Assembly (NCBI GenBank): GCA_020629255.1
Contig: JAHDDR010000011.1
Span: 1-41,827, forward strand
Source: Saprospiraceae bacterium
GTDB lineage: Bacteria; Bacteroidota; Bacteroidia; Chitinophagales; Saprospiraceae
Reading direction: 5' to 3'
DNA length: 41,827 nt
The notes below the pieces were generated by a model. It was not told the DNA's origin. It did not search any database and worked only from the letters and a program-made list of their open reading frames with translations. This document shows, piece after piece, positions 1 through 9,600 of this stretch (positions are counted from its first letter, which is position 1; each line of letters begins with the position of its first letter). A program made the position numbers and the translations under genes.

Positions 1-251
1 GTTATGGCATCATTATTTATTATTTCCAAATTTCCACTAATAAAAGTGAGGTTAGATAGATTATTCAAGTTTATGATAGGATCATTACTATTGGCTCCAT
101 TAATGAGAAGATTACCATTAATTACTGTTGTACTCGGATCAAAAGCATTCATTTCTGTTTGGGTGGTAATTGTTACATCTTGGGAGAAGCAAATGGTAGT
201 TAGTAATAAAGTGAGAAAAGAAGTGATAAATAATTGAAGGAGAGATTTCAT
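1..251 (-). CDS. Secreted protein, N-terminal part (signal peptide, then receptor-L-domain/LRR-like sequence); runs off the left edge
   Basis: Reverse-complement reading from ATG at 251-249: MKSLLQLFITSFLTLLLTTICFSQDVTITTQTEMNAFDPSTTVINGNLLINGANSNDPIINLNNLSNLTFISGNLEIINDAI..., open to the edge. Absent from the ORF track because it is truncated. Confidence 0.75.
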   Translation of the reverse strand, partial: MKSLLQLFITSFLTLLLTTICFSQDVTITTQTEMNAFDPSTTVINGNLLINGANSNDPIINLNNLSNLTFISGNLEIINNDAI

Positions 252-440
252 TGTTTTGGTGTTTAATTAATGATTAAGCACCAAATATAAGGTTTTTATG
301 GTTGTTTTTTGGGATCTTAACTTTTGAGGATTAATTCAATACCTTTGTTCTGGCATTCTTTTATGAATAGCAGTTTTTGAGCCCTTGATGAAAGGTGTGT
401 ATTAAAATATTTGCTAGCTTCTCTTTACCTTTAATCCTTT

Positions 441-1505
441 ATGACAGATACAACTTCTATATCGTTACGCAAGGCAGTAGGTTGGATGTTCAATTCACGC
501 CTGAGATGGGTGTACCATGTTTTGTTTTGGATGTTCATCTATTCGGATGAGCTTCTTTCATTTGTAGGCATCACAGAAGAAATGGAAGATATATGGACCA
601 TTCCCTTTTCTCTTATCGTGGATATGATTGTTGTCTATGCCGTTATTTATATTTTGTTGCCCTTATTTTTATTAGTAGGGAAAATTGGGAAATTCATTTT
701 CTTTTCCTTGTTCCTAATTTTATTAAATACGAGCATTCTTTTTTTACTGTGGAATTCTTTAGAGGTCTTACAAGAAGAACCTTTTACTATATTAGCAACG
801 ATGTTCCTTTCGATTTTTGTTCATTCTGGTTTAATGGTTGGTTTTGCAACAGGGATTAAAGTGTTTAAAAATTACATCCTGCAAGAAAATAGGATGAAAA
901 AACTAGAAACTGAAAATTTGAAAACCGAATTGGTTTATTTGAAAAATCAAATCAATCCTCATTTTTTATTTAATTCATTAAATAATATTTATGTATTGAA
1001 TCGGAAAGATCCAAAAATGGCCTCCGAATCCATTTTATTGTTATCCGATTTATTGAGATATCAATTATATGAATGTAATCATGATGAAGTGCTCTTGTCT
1101 GGAGAAATAGAAAACCTGAAAAATTTTTTAGGTCTAGAACAATTACGAAGCGAAAATCGAGAATTGATTTTCGATGTGAAAGGAAATGCCGCAGGATGTA
1201 AAATCGCTCCTTATATATTTTTACCCTTTGTAGAAAATGCCATTAAACATAGCAACAGTTCCAATAACGAAAAAGGATATTTGAAAATTAATTTCGATGT
1301 AAAAAATAATGAAAAAATACTTTTTACCATTGAAAATTCAAAACCCGAATTTCCTTTAATAACCGAAACAGGAGGCATTGGCTTGAGTAATGTTCAAAGA
1401 AGGTTGGAATTGGTGTATCCGAACCAGCATATGTTAGAAATAGAAAATTCTGAAAAATATTATAAAGTAATTCTAAGTATCCAACCAATAAATACCGCAT
1501 CATGA
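441..1505 (+). CDS. LytS-type sensor histidine kinase (His_kinase family, multi-TM N-terminus)
   Basis: Several hydrophobic segments, then NQINPHFLFNSLNNIYVLNRKDPKMASESILLLSDLLRYQLYE (conserved His motif) and an ATPase region FVENAIKH...GGIGLSNVQRRL. Confidence 0.93.
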   Translation: MTDTTSISLRKAVGWMFNSRLRWVYHVLFWMFIYSDELLSFVGITEEMEDIWTIPFSLIVDMIVVYAVIYILLPLFLLVGKIGKFIFFSLFLILLNTSILFLLWNSLEVLQEEPFTILATMFLSIFVHSGLMVGFATGIKVFKNYILQENRMKKLETENLKTELVYLKNQINPHFLFNSLNNIYVLNRKDPKMASESILLLSDLLRYQLYECNHDEVLLSGEIENLKNFLGLEQLRSENRELIFDVKGNAAGCKIAPYIFLPFVENAIKHSNSSNNEKGYLKINFDVKNNEKILFTIENSKPEFPLITETGGIGLSNVQRRLELVYPNQHMLEIENSEKYYKVILSIQPINTAS

Positions 1506-2224
1506 AATGTATCATTGTGGATGATGAACCTTTGGCCCGTGAAGGAATGGAATTAAATGTGAAAGAAATGGGTTTTTTGGAATTGGTGGGACAATTTCCA
1601 AATGTCGTTGCTGCCAATGCCTTCCTAGCAGGAAATGAAGTGGACTTGATGTTTTTGGATATTCAAATGCCAGGCATTACAGGAATAGATTGGTTGAAAA
1701 ATTTGCAACATCCGCCTATGGTGATTTTTGCCACAGCATATCCGGAATATGCCCTAAAAGGTTTCGAGCTAAATGTAGTGGATTATTTGTTGAAACCCAT
1801 CCGCTTAGAACGTTTCATGAATGCAGTGAACAAAGCCAAAGAAATTTATGATTCCAAGAAAAAAGAAAAAAACAAAGAACCAAAAATCGAAAAAGAAAAT
1901 AACTATACTTATATAGCAGCAGATAGAAAATACATTAAAGTCTTTTATGAAGATGTTATATATATCGAAGGGATGAAAGATTATGTAGTAGTGCATACGA
2001 AAGGACAAAAAATAATGCCTGCTATGAACCTCAAGACAATATTGAAACAATTGCCTTCTTCTATTTTTGTTAGAGTCAATAAATCATATATTCTGAATGT
2101 CAATTATATTCAAAGTGTAGACAATGATTTTATTGTAATGGAAAAGATGGAAATTCCCTTAGGCCGCACTTACAAAGAACATTTCATTAATAATTATATC
2201 AGAAATAATTTATTGAAAAGATAG
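1502..2224 (+). CDS. LytTR-family response regulator
   Basis: Receiver domain (IIVDDEPLAREGME, MFLDIQMPGITGIDWL, FATAYPEYALKGFELNVVDYLLKPI) plus a LytTR DNA-binding domain (YIEGMKDYVVVHT...VRVNKSYILNVNYI). The start overlaps the kinase stop (ATGA). Confidence 0.95.
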   Translation: MKCIIVDDEPLAREGMELNVKEMGFLELVGQFPNVVAANAFLAGNEVDLMFLDIQMPGITGIDWLKNLQHPPMVIFATAYPEYALKGFELNVVDYLLKPIRLERFMNAVNKAKEIYDSKKKEKNKEPKIEKENNYTYIAADRKYIKVFYEDVIYIEGMKDYVVVHTKGQKIMPAMNLKTILKQLPSSIFVRVNKSYILNVNYIQSVDNDFIVMEKMEIPLGRTYKEHFINNYIRNNLLKR

Positions 2225-2351
2225 AGTAGGTTCCCGATTTGGTGTCTGTTCATATTTTGGTGATGCAAGTTTTTTACATTATTAAAATAATTTATATTCT
2301 TAATTGAATAACCCTATATTTGTGCCGAATATTTAACAAAAAATCAACATT

Positions 2352-5300
2352 ATGAGAGTTATTTTTACAATTCTTTTATTTTTCTTTTATTTTAATTCTA
2401 TTGTTATTGCTCAAGCACCCTTTGTTACTATTTGGCAATCGGATGCGGCAGAATTGTCTTCAACAAATGATCAAATTACATTTCCCGGAATAGGAAACTA
2501 TAATATTGCATGGGAAATGGTAGGGAATCCTGGCATTAATGGTACGTTATCCGGTACAGGAACGACCACAGTTATTTTTCCTTATCCCGGAACCTACCGA
2601 TTGAGTGTAACGGGAGGCTTAGAACAATTTCGGTTACAAAATATTAATTTTACCGATAGGCAAGAAATAATGAGTATTGAAGCCTGGGGTGATATAGCTT
2701 GGACATCTATGACAGAAGCTTTTAAAGGAGCCGTAAATCTTACTTATGCTGCAACAGATGCACCAGATTTATCCAATGTTACTTCATTGTCTTCCATGTT
2801 TTACGATTGCCCATTATTTAATGGTAATTTGAATAACTGGAATACCTCCACAATTACGAATATGTCTCGCATGTTTTATGAAGCAGAATCCTTTAACGGA
2901 AATATTAGTTTGTGGGATGTTTCGAGTGTAAATAATATGTCTTATATGTTTTATAAGGCATATGCCTTTAACCAAGCAATAAGTTTTTGGGATGTATCTA
3001 ACGTACTCGACATGTCTTATATGTTCGCTAGTTATGCCGTTATTTATCCTATGGCTTTTAATCAGTATATAGGAGGATGGAATGTGTCTAATGTTACTGA
3101 CTTTACAAGCATGTTTCATTTCTGTATAGATTATAATCAGGATATGTCTAATTGGAATGTATCGAATGCTACAAGTTTGAACTGCATGTTTTATTCTGCC
3201 CATAGCTTTAATCAGGATATTAATAGCTGGAATGTGTCCAATACAACTGATTTTGGATATATGTTTTATGATGCAGAGGTGTTTAACCAACCTTTGGATC
3301 AGTGGAACACAATTAATGCATTAGATATGTACTATATGTTTGGTCATACAGATTTCTTTAATCAAGATATAGGATCTTGGAATGTATCTAGTGTACAAGA
3401 TATGACCGGTATGTTTTTCTTTTCTGATAGATTCAATCAGTCCCTTAATTCTTGGAACGTATCTAATGTCATGGATATGAATAAGATGTTTCGTAATGCA
3501 CAAACATTTAATCAACCCTTAGCCTCTTGGAATGTGTCTAATGTTACTGATATGAGTGAAATGTTTCGAGATGCTGATTTCTTTAATCAAGATATAGGAT
3601 CTTGGGATGTATCAAGTGTTACGGATATGGAATTTATGTTTTCCCTGGCATCAGCTTTTAACATGGATATAGGGAACTGGAATGTTTCAAACGTTACCAA
3701 TATGCGTTATATGTTCGAATTTGCATACAATTTTGATCAAGATATCAGTAATTGGAATGTTTCAAACGTTACCAATATGGAGCGGATGTTTTATGGTGCA
3801 GATATATTTAATCAGCCTATTGGTTCATGGGATGTGTCCAGTGTAATTACGATGTCCCAAATGTTTCGTTTTGCAGATTTGTTCAATCAGGATTTGAGCA
3901 ATTGGAATACGCCCAGCCTTACGGATATTGAAAGTATGTTTTATTATGCTGATAATTTTAATCAAAGTTTGGGTAATTGGGATATATCGAATGTTACAGT
4001 CATTGGAAATGTATTCAGTAATACAAGCATGTCTGTAAGCAATTATGATAATACCTTAATTGGATGGGCAAGCCAGAATGTTCAACCTAATATTTCAGTA
4101 TCAGCATCTGGGGTGGATTATTGCAATGGCGAAGCAGCAAGGCAAAGTCTCATTGATAATCATGGTTGGAATTTTTATTCTGATACTAAATTATGCCCTC
4201 CTATGGTAACAACTTGGCAAACGGATAATACTGGAACTTCTGGAAATAATCAAATCCTAATTCCTGCAACGGGATCTTCATATAATATTATTTATTCCAA
4301 AATAGGAAGCCCTTGGATAAGTGGAACGTCAAATGGTAATGGTCCTGGCCCTACTACACTAACTTTGCCAAGTGCAGGAACATATGAGATTAGTATTTCT
4401 GGCGATTTCCAAGCATTGGACTTTTTCAATAATAGTGGCGATCGGTTAAAAATCCTAAGCATTGAAGAGTGGGGTGCAACAGCTTGGTCATCTTTTTTCG
4501 CCGCTTTTTACAGATGCGAAAATTTGAACATCACCGCTACAGATGCCCCAAATTTCATGGGAGTAACAAGCTTGTTCGGAATGTTCGAAGAATGTACAAG
4601 TTTAAACGCCGATTTAAGCCATTGGGATGTGTCAACGATAACGAACATGTCAAGAATGTTTAAGAATGCTTCTTCTTTTAATCAGGATTTAGGTAATTGG
4701 AATGTGTCTAATGTAACCAATATGAGTTCGATGCTAGATCAGACATCTTTGTCATTAGAAAACTATGATAATACGATAATCGGATGGTCCAGTCAACCTG
4801 TTCAGCCTAATATAACCCTAGGTTCAAGTGGTTTGGAATATTGCGAAGCCAAACCCGAAAGGCAAGCGATGATCAATACTTCAAATTGGACATTTTCAGG
4901 AGATACTTACGCCTGTCCATTTACCGATATTTATGTAGACCATACAGCAACGGGTACCAATGATGGAACCTCTTGGACCAATGCATTCACCGATTTGCAG
5001 TCGGCCTTAGCTTTAGGGCAAGATCACCATATCCACATCGCAAAAGGAACCTACAAGCCAACATCGGGACTGGTTAGAGGAATAGCCTTCGAAATTGGTC
5101 ATCGAGTTCATCTATATGGAGGTTATCCCAATGGAGGAGGAACAAGAAATGTTTCAACCAACCTCACCAATTTGTCTGGAGAAATAGATGATATTGCTGG
5201 TTTTACGGGCAACTCCTACCATGTGGTTAAGGTTGCCGATGTTTTTGATGTGGTTCTGGATGGAATTATTGTGAGAGATGGAGCAGCAATTGATCCCGCT

Positions 5301-6332
5301 TCCTTTGGTCGTGCAAGAGGAGGGGGGCTTTATCTGAAAAATACAACCATCACTTTAAATGATGTTGAAGTAAAATGGAACAAGGCAATATATGGAGCGG
5401 GTCTATTTGCCACCTTGTCTCCGGAAGTGAGAATCATAAATTCTGAATTTAAAAAAAATACAGCCGATTATGGTTCGGCATTATACCACAGCAACGAAAC
5501 GAACATGTTCATCGAACATTCTAAAATTGTTGATAATACGTCGTTGAACCGTTGTGCGATAGAAATCAATAATTCATTATACACAAAAATCGAAAACAGT
5601 ATTATCGCAGACAACGCATCAACGAATGCGAATGCGATAGCCTTCATTGCTACAAATCGAGATCAATCTTGTGATATTACCAATACAACCATTGTTGGGG
5701 AAAGCAAGAATAAAAATTTAATTACGATTCAAATCGGTTACAACGATCAAATGGATTTGACGATGAATAACTCCATCGTTGCTCATCAAACAGCATCTTT
5801 TGATAAGAATGTAAAAGCTTTCAATAATGGAGTCTTGAATTTTAATCACAACCATTGTTATTTCCAAGGAACTACAGTTATCGGAAATGGAACGAATACT
5901 TTGTTTTCCGATATGGATGGTGGGTTACAATTAAATTCCGATTACTCGGTAGCGGATTGTTCGCCAGTGGTAGACGCCGGAAATAATTCTTTGGGTGTAG
6001 GTGCGACGGACTATTTCGGGAACCCTCGATATTACAACACCATAGACATCGGTGCTTACGAAGCCCAAGCCGTTTGTAAAACATTTGCCAAAGAAAATAC
6101 GAGAGAGGAAGAAGGTTCTTTCTCCATATATCCCAATCCTACTTCAGGTAAAATTTTCATTCAAACAACACTAGAAAATCCAAGCATCATCATCACCAAT
6201 ATGCTGGGGCGAGAATTAATTTTTACGCAAGAAATGGAAGTGGATTTGAGCCATTTGTCCAAGGGTTTGTATTGGGTGCGTGTATTTGAAAATGGATCAT
6301 TGCATGGTGTCCAAAAAATGATAAAAAATTAA
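2352..6332 (+). CDS. Giant DUF285 (BspA-like repeat) surface protein with beta-helix-like domain and T9SS C-terminal sorting tail, copy 1
   Basis: Signal peptide; about 16 repeats of W(N/D)VSNVTDMSxMFxxAxxFNQDIx; second module; YVDHTATGTNDGTSWTNAFTDLQSAL... beta-helix-like region; FSIYPNPTSGKIFIQTT...KGLYWVRVFENG tail. Confidence 0.93.
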   Translation: MRVIFTILLFFFYFNSIVIAQAPFVTIWQSDAAELSSTNDQITFPGIGNYNIAWEMVGNPGINGTLSGTGTTTVIFPYPGTYRLSVTGGLEQFRLQNINFTDRQEIMSIEAWGDIAWTSMTEAFKGAVNLTYAATDAPDLSNVTSLSSMFYDCPLFNGNLNNWNTSTITNMSRMFYEAESFNGNISLWDVSSVNNMSYMFYKAYAFNQAISFWDVSNVLDMSYMFASYAVIYPMAFNQYIGGWNVSNVTDFTSMFHFCIDYNQDMSNWNVSNATSLNCMFYSAHSFNQDINSWNVSNTTDFGYMFYDAEVFNQPLDQWNTINALDMYYMFGHTDFFNQDIGSWNVSSVQDMTGMFFFSDRFNQSLNSWNVSNVMDMNKMFRNAQTFNQPLASWNVSNVTDMSEMFRDADFFNQDIGSWDVSSVTDMEFMFSLASAFNMDIGNWNVSNVTNMRYMFEFAYNFDQDISNWNVSNVTNMERMFYGADIFNQPIGSWDVSSVITMSQMFRFADLFNQDLSNWNTPSLTDIESMFYYADNFNQSLGNWDISNVTVIGNVFSNTSMSVSNYDNTLIGWASQNVQPNISVSASGVDYCNGEAARQSLIDNHGWNFYSDTKLCPPMVTTWQTDNTGTSGNNQILIPATGSSYNIIYSKIGSPWISGTSNGNGPGPTTLTLPSAGTYEISISGDFQALDFFNNSGDRLKILSIEEWGATAWSSFFAAFYRCENLNITATDAPNFMGVTSLFGMFEECTSLNADLSHWDVSTITNMSRMFKNASSFNQDLGNWNVSNVTNMSSMLDQTSLSLENYDNTIIGWSSQPVQPNITLGSSGLEYCEAKPERQAMINTSNWTFSGDTYACPFTDIYVDHTATGTNDGTSWTNAFTDLQSALALGQDHHIHIAKGTYKPTSGLVRGIAFEIGHRVHLYGGYPNGGGTRNVSTNLTNLSGEIDDIAGFTGNSYHVVKVADVFDVVLDGIIVRDGAAIDPASFGRARGGGLYLKNTTITLNDVEVKWNKAIYGAGLFATLSPEVRIINSEFKKNTADYGSALYHSNETNMFIEHSKIVDNTSLNRCAIEINNSLYTKIENSIIADNASTNANAIAFIATNRDQSCDITNTTIVGESKNKNLITIQIGYNDQMDLTMNNSIVAHQTASFDKNVKAFNNGVLNFNHNHCYFQGTTVIGNGTNTLFSDMDGGLQLNSDYSVADCSPVVDAGNNSLGVGATDYFGNPRYYNTIDIGAYEAQAVCKTFAKENTREEEGSFSIYPNPTSGKIFIQTTLENPSIIITNMLGRELIFTQEMEVDLSHLSKGLYWVRVFENGSLHGVQKMIKN
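2838..4040 (+). repeat. DUF285 array, about 16 units of 25 aa (75 bp), copy 1
   Basis: Manual parsing of the translation into 25-residue units from NWNTSTITNMSRMF to NWDISNVTVIGNVF. One unit carries a 5-aa insertion (ASYAVIYPMAFNQ). Confidence 0.9.
4616..6120 (+). repeat. Long direct repeat, copy A (inside DUF285 copy 1)
   Basis: Matches 9001-10505 at a constant offset of 4385 bp. Translations are identical and all nucleotide lines compared were identical. Bounded by mismatches at 4615/9000 side and at 6121/10506. Confidence 0.88.
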
Positions 6333-6352
6333 TTAAATTCATGATGAAATCT

Positions 6353-6402
6353 AGAGGCCATCTCAAAGAGGCATTTTCCAAAAACACTTTGAGACGGCTT
6401 CT
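6353..6402 (+). terminator. Long inverted repeat, probable transcription terminator or attenuating hairpin after DUF285 copy 1
   Basis: agaggccatctcaaag / ctttgagacggcttct arms (16 bp, one mismatch and one G-U) around an 18-nt loop, 20 bp after the stop codon. No strong T-tract. Confidence 0.5.
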
Positions 6403-6619
6403 AATCCATTGTAAAAGACCTTCTGGAATTTCTTGCCCTAAGTAGTGAATTCCTTTTATTCACTCAATTCTTGTATTCATAAGGAATTTCCATTTATACA
6501 TCAGAATAACACTTTCATCAAGTATTATAGGGGTGTCATATATTATGTAGGGATGAATAGAATTCTCTTGATTATATTTGTCCTCGCACTTAAGATATGT
6601 TTTTAAAATGTTTTCCATC

Positions 6620-9600
6620 ATGAAAGAAATTTTTACTTCAATTATTTTAGCCCTATTGTTTATCAATGTCTCGTTTTCACAGGCCCCCTTTGTTACCACT
6701 TGGCAAGTTGCAGATACCAATATAAAATTTCCGGGCATAGGAGATTACCAAATTGATTGGGCAGAAGTCGGAAATCCATGGAATTCAGGCACTAAAATGT
6801 CTTCGGGTTATCCTACAACATATGTTGATTTCCCTTCTCCGGGGACATATGAAATCAGTGTAACAGGAAATTTGGAGCAAATGCAATTCCAAAATATCAG
6901 CACCAGTGAACGAGAAGAATTTAAGAGTATAGATGCATGGGGAGACATTGCTTGGGTTTCTATGGAAAATGCTTTTGAGGGCTGTAGCCATATGGAATAT
7001 AATGCATCCGATGCCCCGGATTTATCAAATATTACCTCTTTGTCCTATATGTTTGCCAATTGTGAACTCCTGAATGGAAACCTGAACAATTGGAATACAT
7101 CCACCATTACAGACATGTCATATATGTTTTTAGGTACGGACGTTTTCAATGGAGCTATAGATCAATGGGATGTCTCCAATGTGATGAATATGTCCAACAT
7201 GTTTAATAGAGCAGGAATGTTCAATCAACCCATAGGTTTTTGGGATGTATCTAGTGTTACCGATATGTCTTATATGTTTGGATCGGCATTTGAGTTCAAC
7301 CAACCACTGGGTTTCTGGAATACAGCTCAGGTGACCAACATGTCCAATATGTTTCGCGCTAGTATTACATTTAATCAGTTCATAGGAAATTGGGATGTTT
7401 CGAATGTTACGGACTTTTCCCAAATGTTCAATGCTTGTTCATTATACAATCAAGACATGTTGAATTGGAATGTTTCTAGTGGAGCCGACTTCTCTTATAT
7501 GTTTTATGATTGTACGAATTTTAATGGTGATATATCCAGTTGGAACCCTTCCAGTGCAACAACTTTTCATCATATGTTTCATAGTGCTATTAACTTCAAT
7601 CAAAATATCAATAATTGGAATGTATCGAGTGTAACGGATTTCAGTTATATGTTTCGGTTTGCCGATTTGTTTGACCAACCTCTTAATCTTTGGAATACCT
7701 CTAGTGCAACCACCATGAAGAACATGTTCGAATATGCACTAAATTTTAATCAGGACATCAATAGCTGGAATGTTTCCAACGTAGGAGACATGAGCAATAT
7801 GTTGGAAGGAGCGTATGTGTTTAATCAATCACTTAATGCTTGGGATGTTTCTAGTGTTACAACGATGAGCTATATGTTCTTCGGCGCTAGGGAGTTTAAT
7901 GGTGACATTACAACTTGGAATGTTTCTAACGTAACAGATATGTCTAATCTGTTTCATTTTGCCTTGATGTTTGACCAAGATATTGGTGCTTGGGATGTTT
8001 CTAACGTAACTGACATGACAAATATGTTTCAAGAGGCTTATACGTTTAATCAGGATATCAGTACTTGGGATGTTTCAAACGTGACATTAATGACCGGCAT
8101 GTTCGAAAAAACAAAACAATTTAATCAGGATATTAGTACTTGGAGTATTTCCAATGTTACCAGCTTGAGTGCTATGTTCCGAGATGCAGAAGCTTTTAAT
8201 CAAGATATTAGTGCATGGGATGTCTCAAACGTGATGTATATGTCTTCTATTTTTTATGGCACATGGGTCTTCAATCAGGATTTGAGTAATTGGAATACGG
8301 CAAGTCTTGAGAGTATGGCATATATACTTTATGAAGCTCAGGCCTTTGATCAGAGTTTGGCGGCTTGGGATATTTCGAATGTAACAAATATCAATTATGC
8401 TTTTTATTATTCTAATTTATCTATTAATAATTATGATAATACCATTATTAGCTGGGCTAACCAAAATGTAAATAACAATTTGACATTGCGCGCAAACGGT
8501 TTGAATTATTGTAATTCTGAAACAGCTAGGCAAAGTTTGGAGAACGATCACAATTGGGAATTTATTGGAGATTCTAAGGACTGCCCACCATTTGTTACGA
8601 CTTGGAAAACGGATAATCTAGGAGCGACCAATGATAATCAGATTTTATTACCAGCCACAGGAACCTCAATATATGATATCAGTTGGACGAATGTTAATAG
8701 CCCTTGGATAAATGGAACATTTACAGGTAGTGGAGCTACAGTTTTTACTTTCCCTTCTCCTGGTACATATCAATTAACCATAGATGGAGAATATGGAGGT
8801 TTGGATTTTTATAATAATAGTGGAGATCGACTCAAAATTTTGAGTGTGGATGAATGGGGTGGTGTGACTTGGACAGATTTTACTGCCGCTTTTTATAGAT
8901 GCGAAAACTTGAACATCACTGCAACAGATGCACCGAACCTAGTAGCAGTGACAAACCTCTTTGGCCTGTTCGAAGAATGTACAAGTTTAAACGCCGATCT
9001 AAGCCATTGGGATGTGTCAACGATAACGAACATGTCAAGAATGTTTAAGAATGCTTCTTCTTTTAATCAGGATTTAGGTAATTGGAATGTGTCTAATGTA
9101 ACCAATATGAGTTCGATGCTAGATCAGACATCTTTGTCATTAGAAAACTATGATAATACGATAATCGGATGGTCCAGTCAACCTGTTCAGCCTAATATAA
9201 CCCTAGGTTCAAGTGGTTTGGAATATTGCGAAGCCAAACCCGAAAGGCAAGCGATGATCAATACTTCAAATTGGACATTTTCAGGAGATACTTACGCCTG
9301 TCCATTTACCGATATTTATGTAGACCATACAGCAACGGGTACCAATGATGGAACCTCTTGGACCAATGCATTCACCGATTTGCAGTCGGCCTTAGCTTTA
9401 GGGCAAGATCACCATATCCACATCGCAAAAGGAACCTACAAGCCAACATCGGGACTGGTTAGAGGAATAGCCTTCGAAATTGGTCATCGAGTTCATCTAT
9501 ATGGAGGTTATCCCAATGGAGGAGGAACAAGAAATGTTTCAACCAACCTCACCAATTTGTCTGGAGAAATAGATGATATTGCTGGTTTTACGGGCAACTC

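Noticed and set aside
4-237. Plus-strand ORF of 77 aa
   Set aside because: Antisense to a convincing signal-peptide-bearing minus-strand gene; its translation has no protein-like features beyond AT-rich hydrophobicity.
2814-3515. Minus-strand ORFs across DUF285 arrays as real genes (also 7130-8032 and 11271-12265)
   Set aside because: Periodic reflection of the sense repeat; no start context, signal or independent domain. Kept only as a DNA-level observation.
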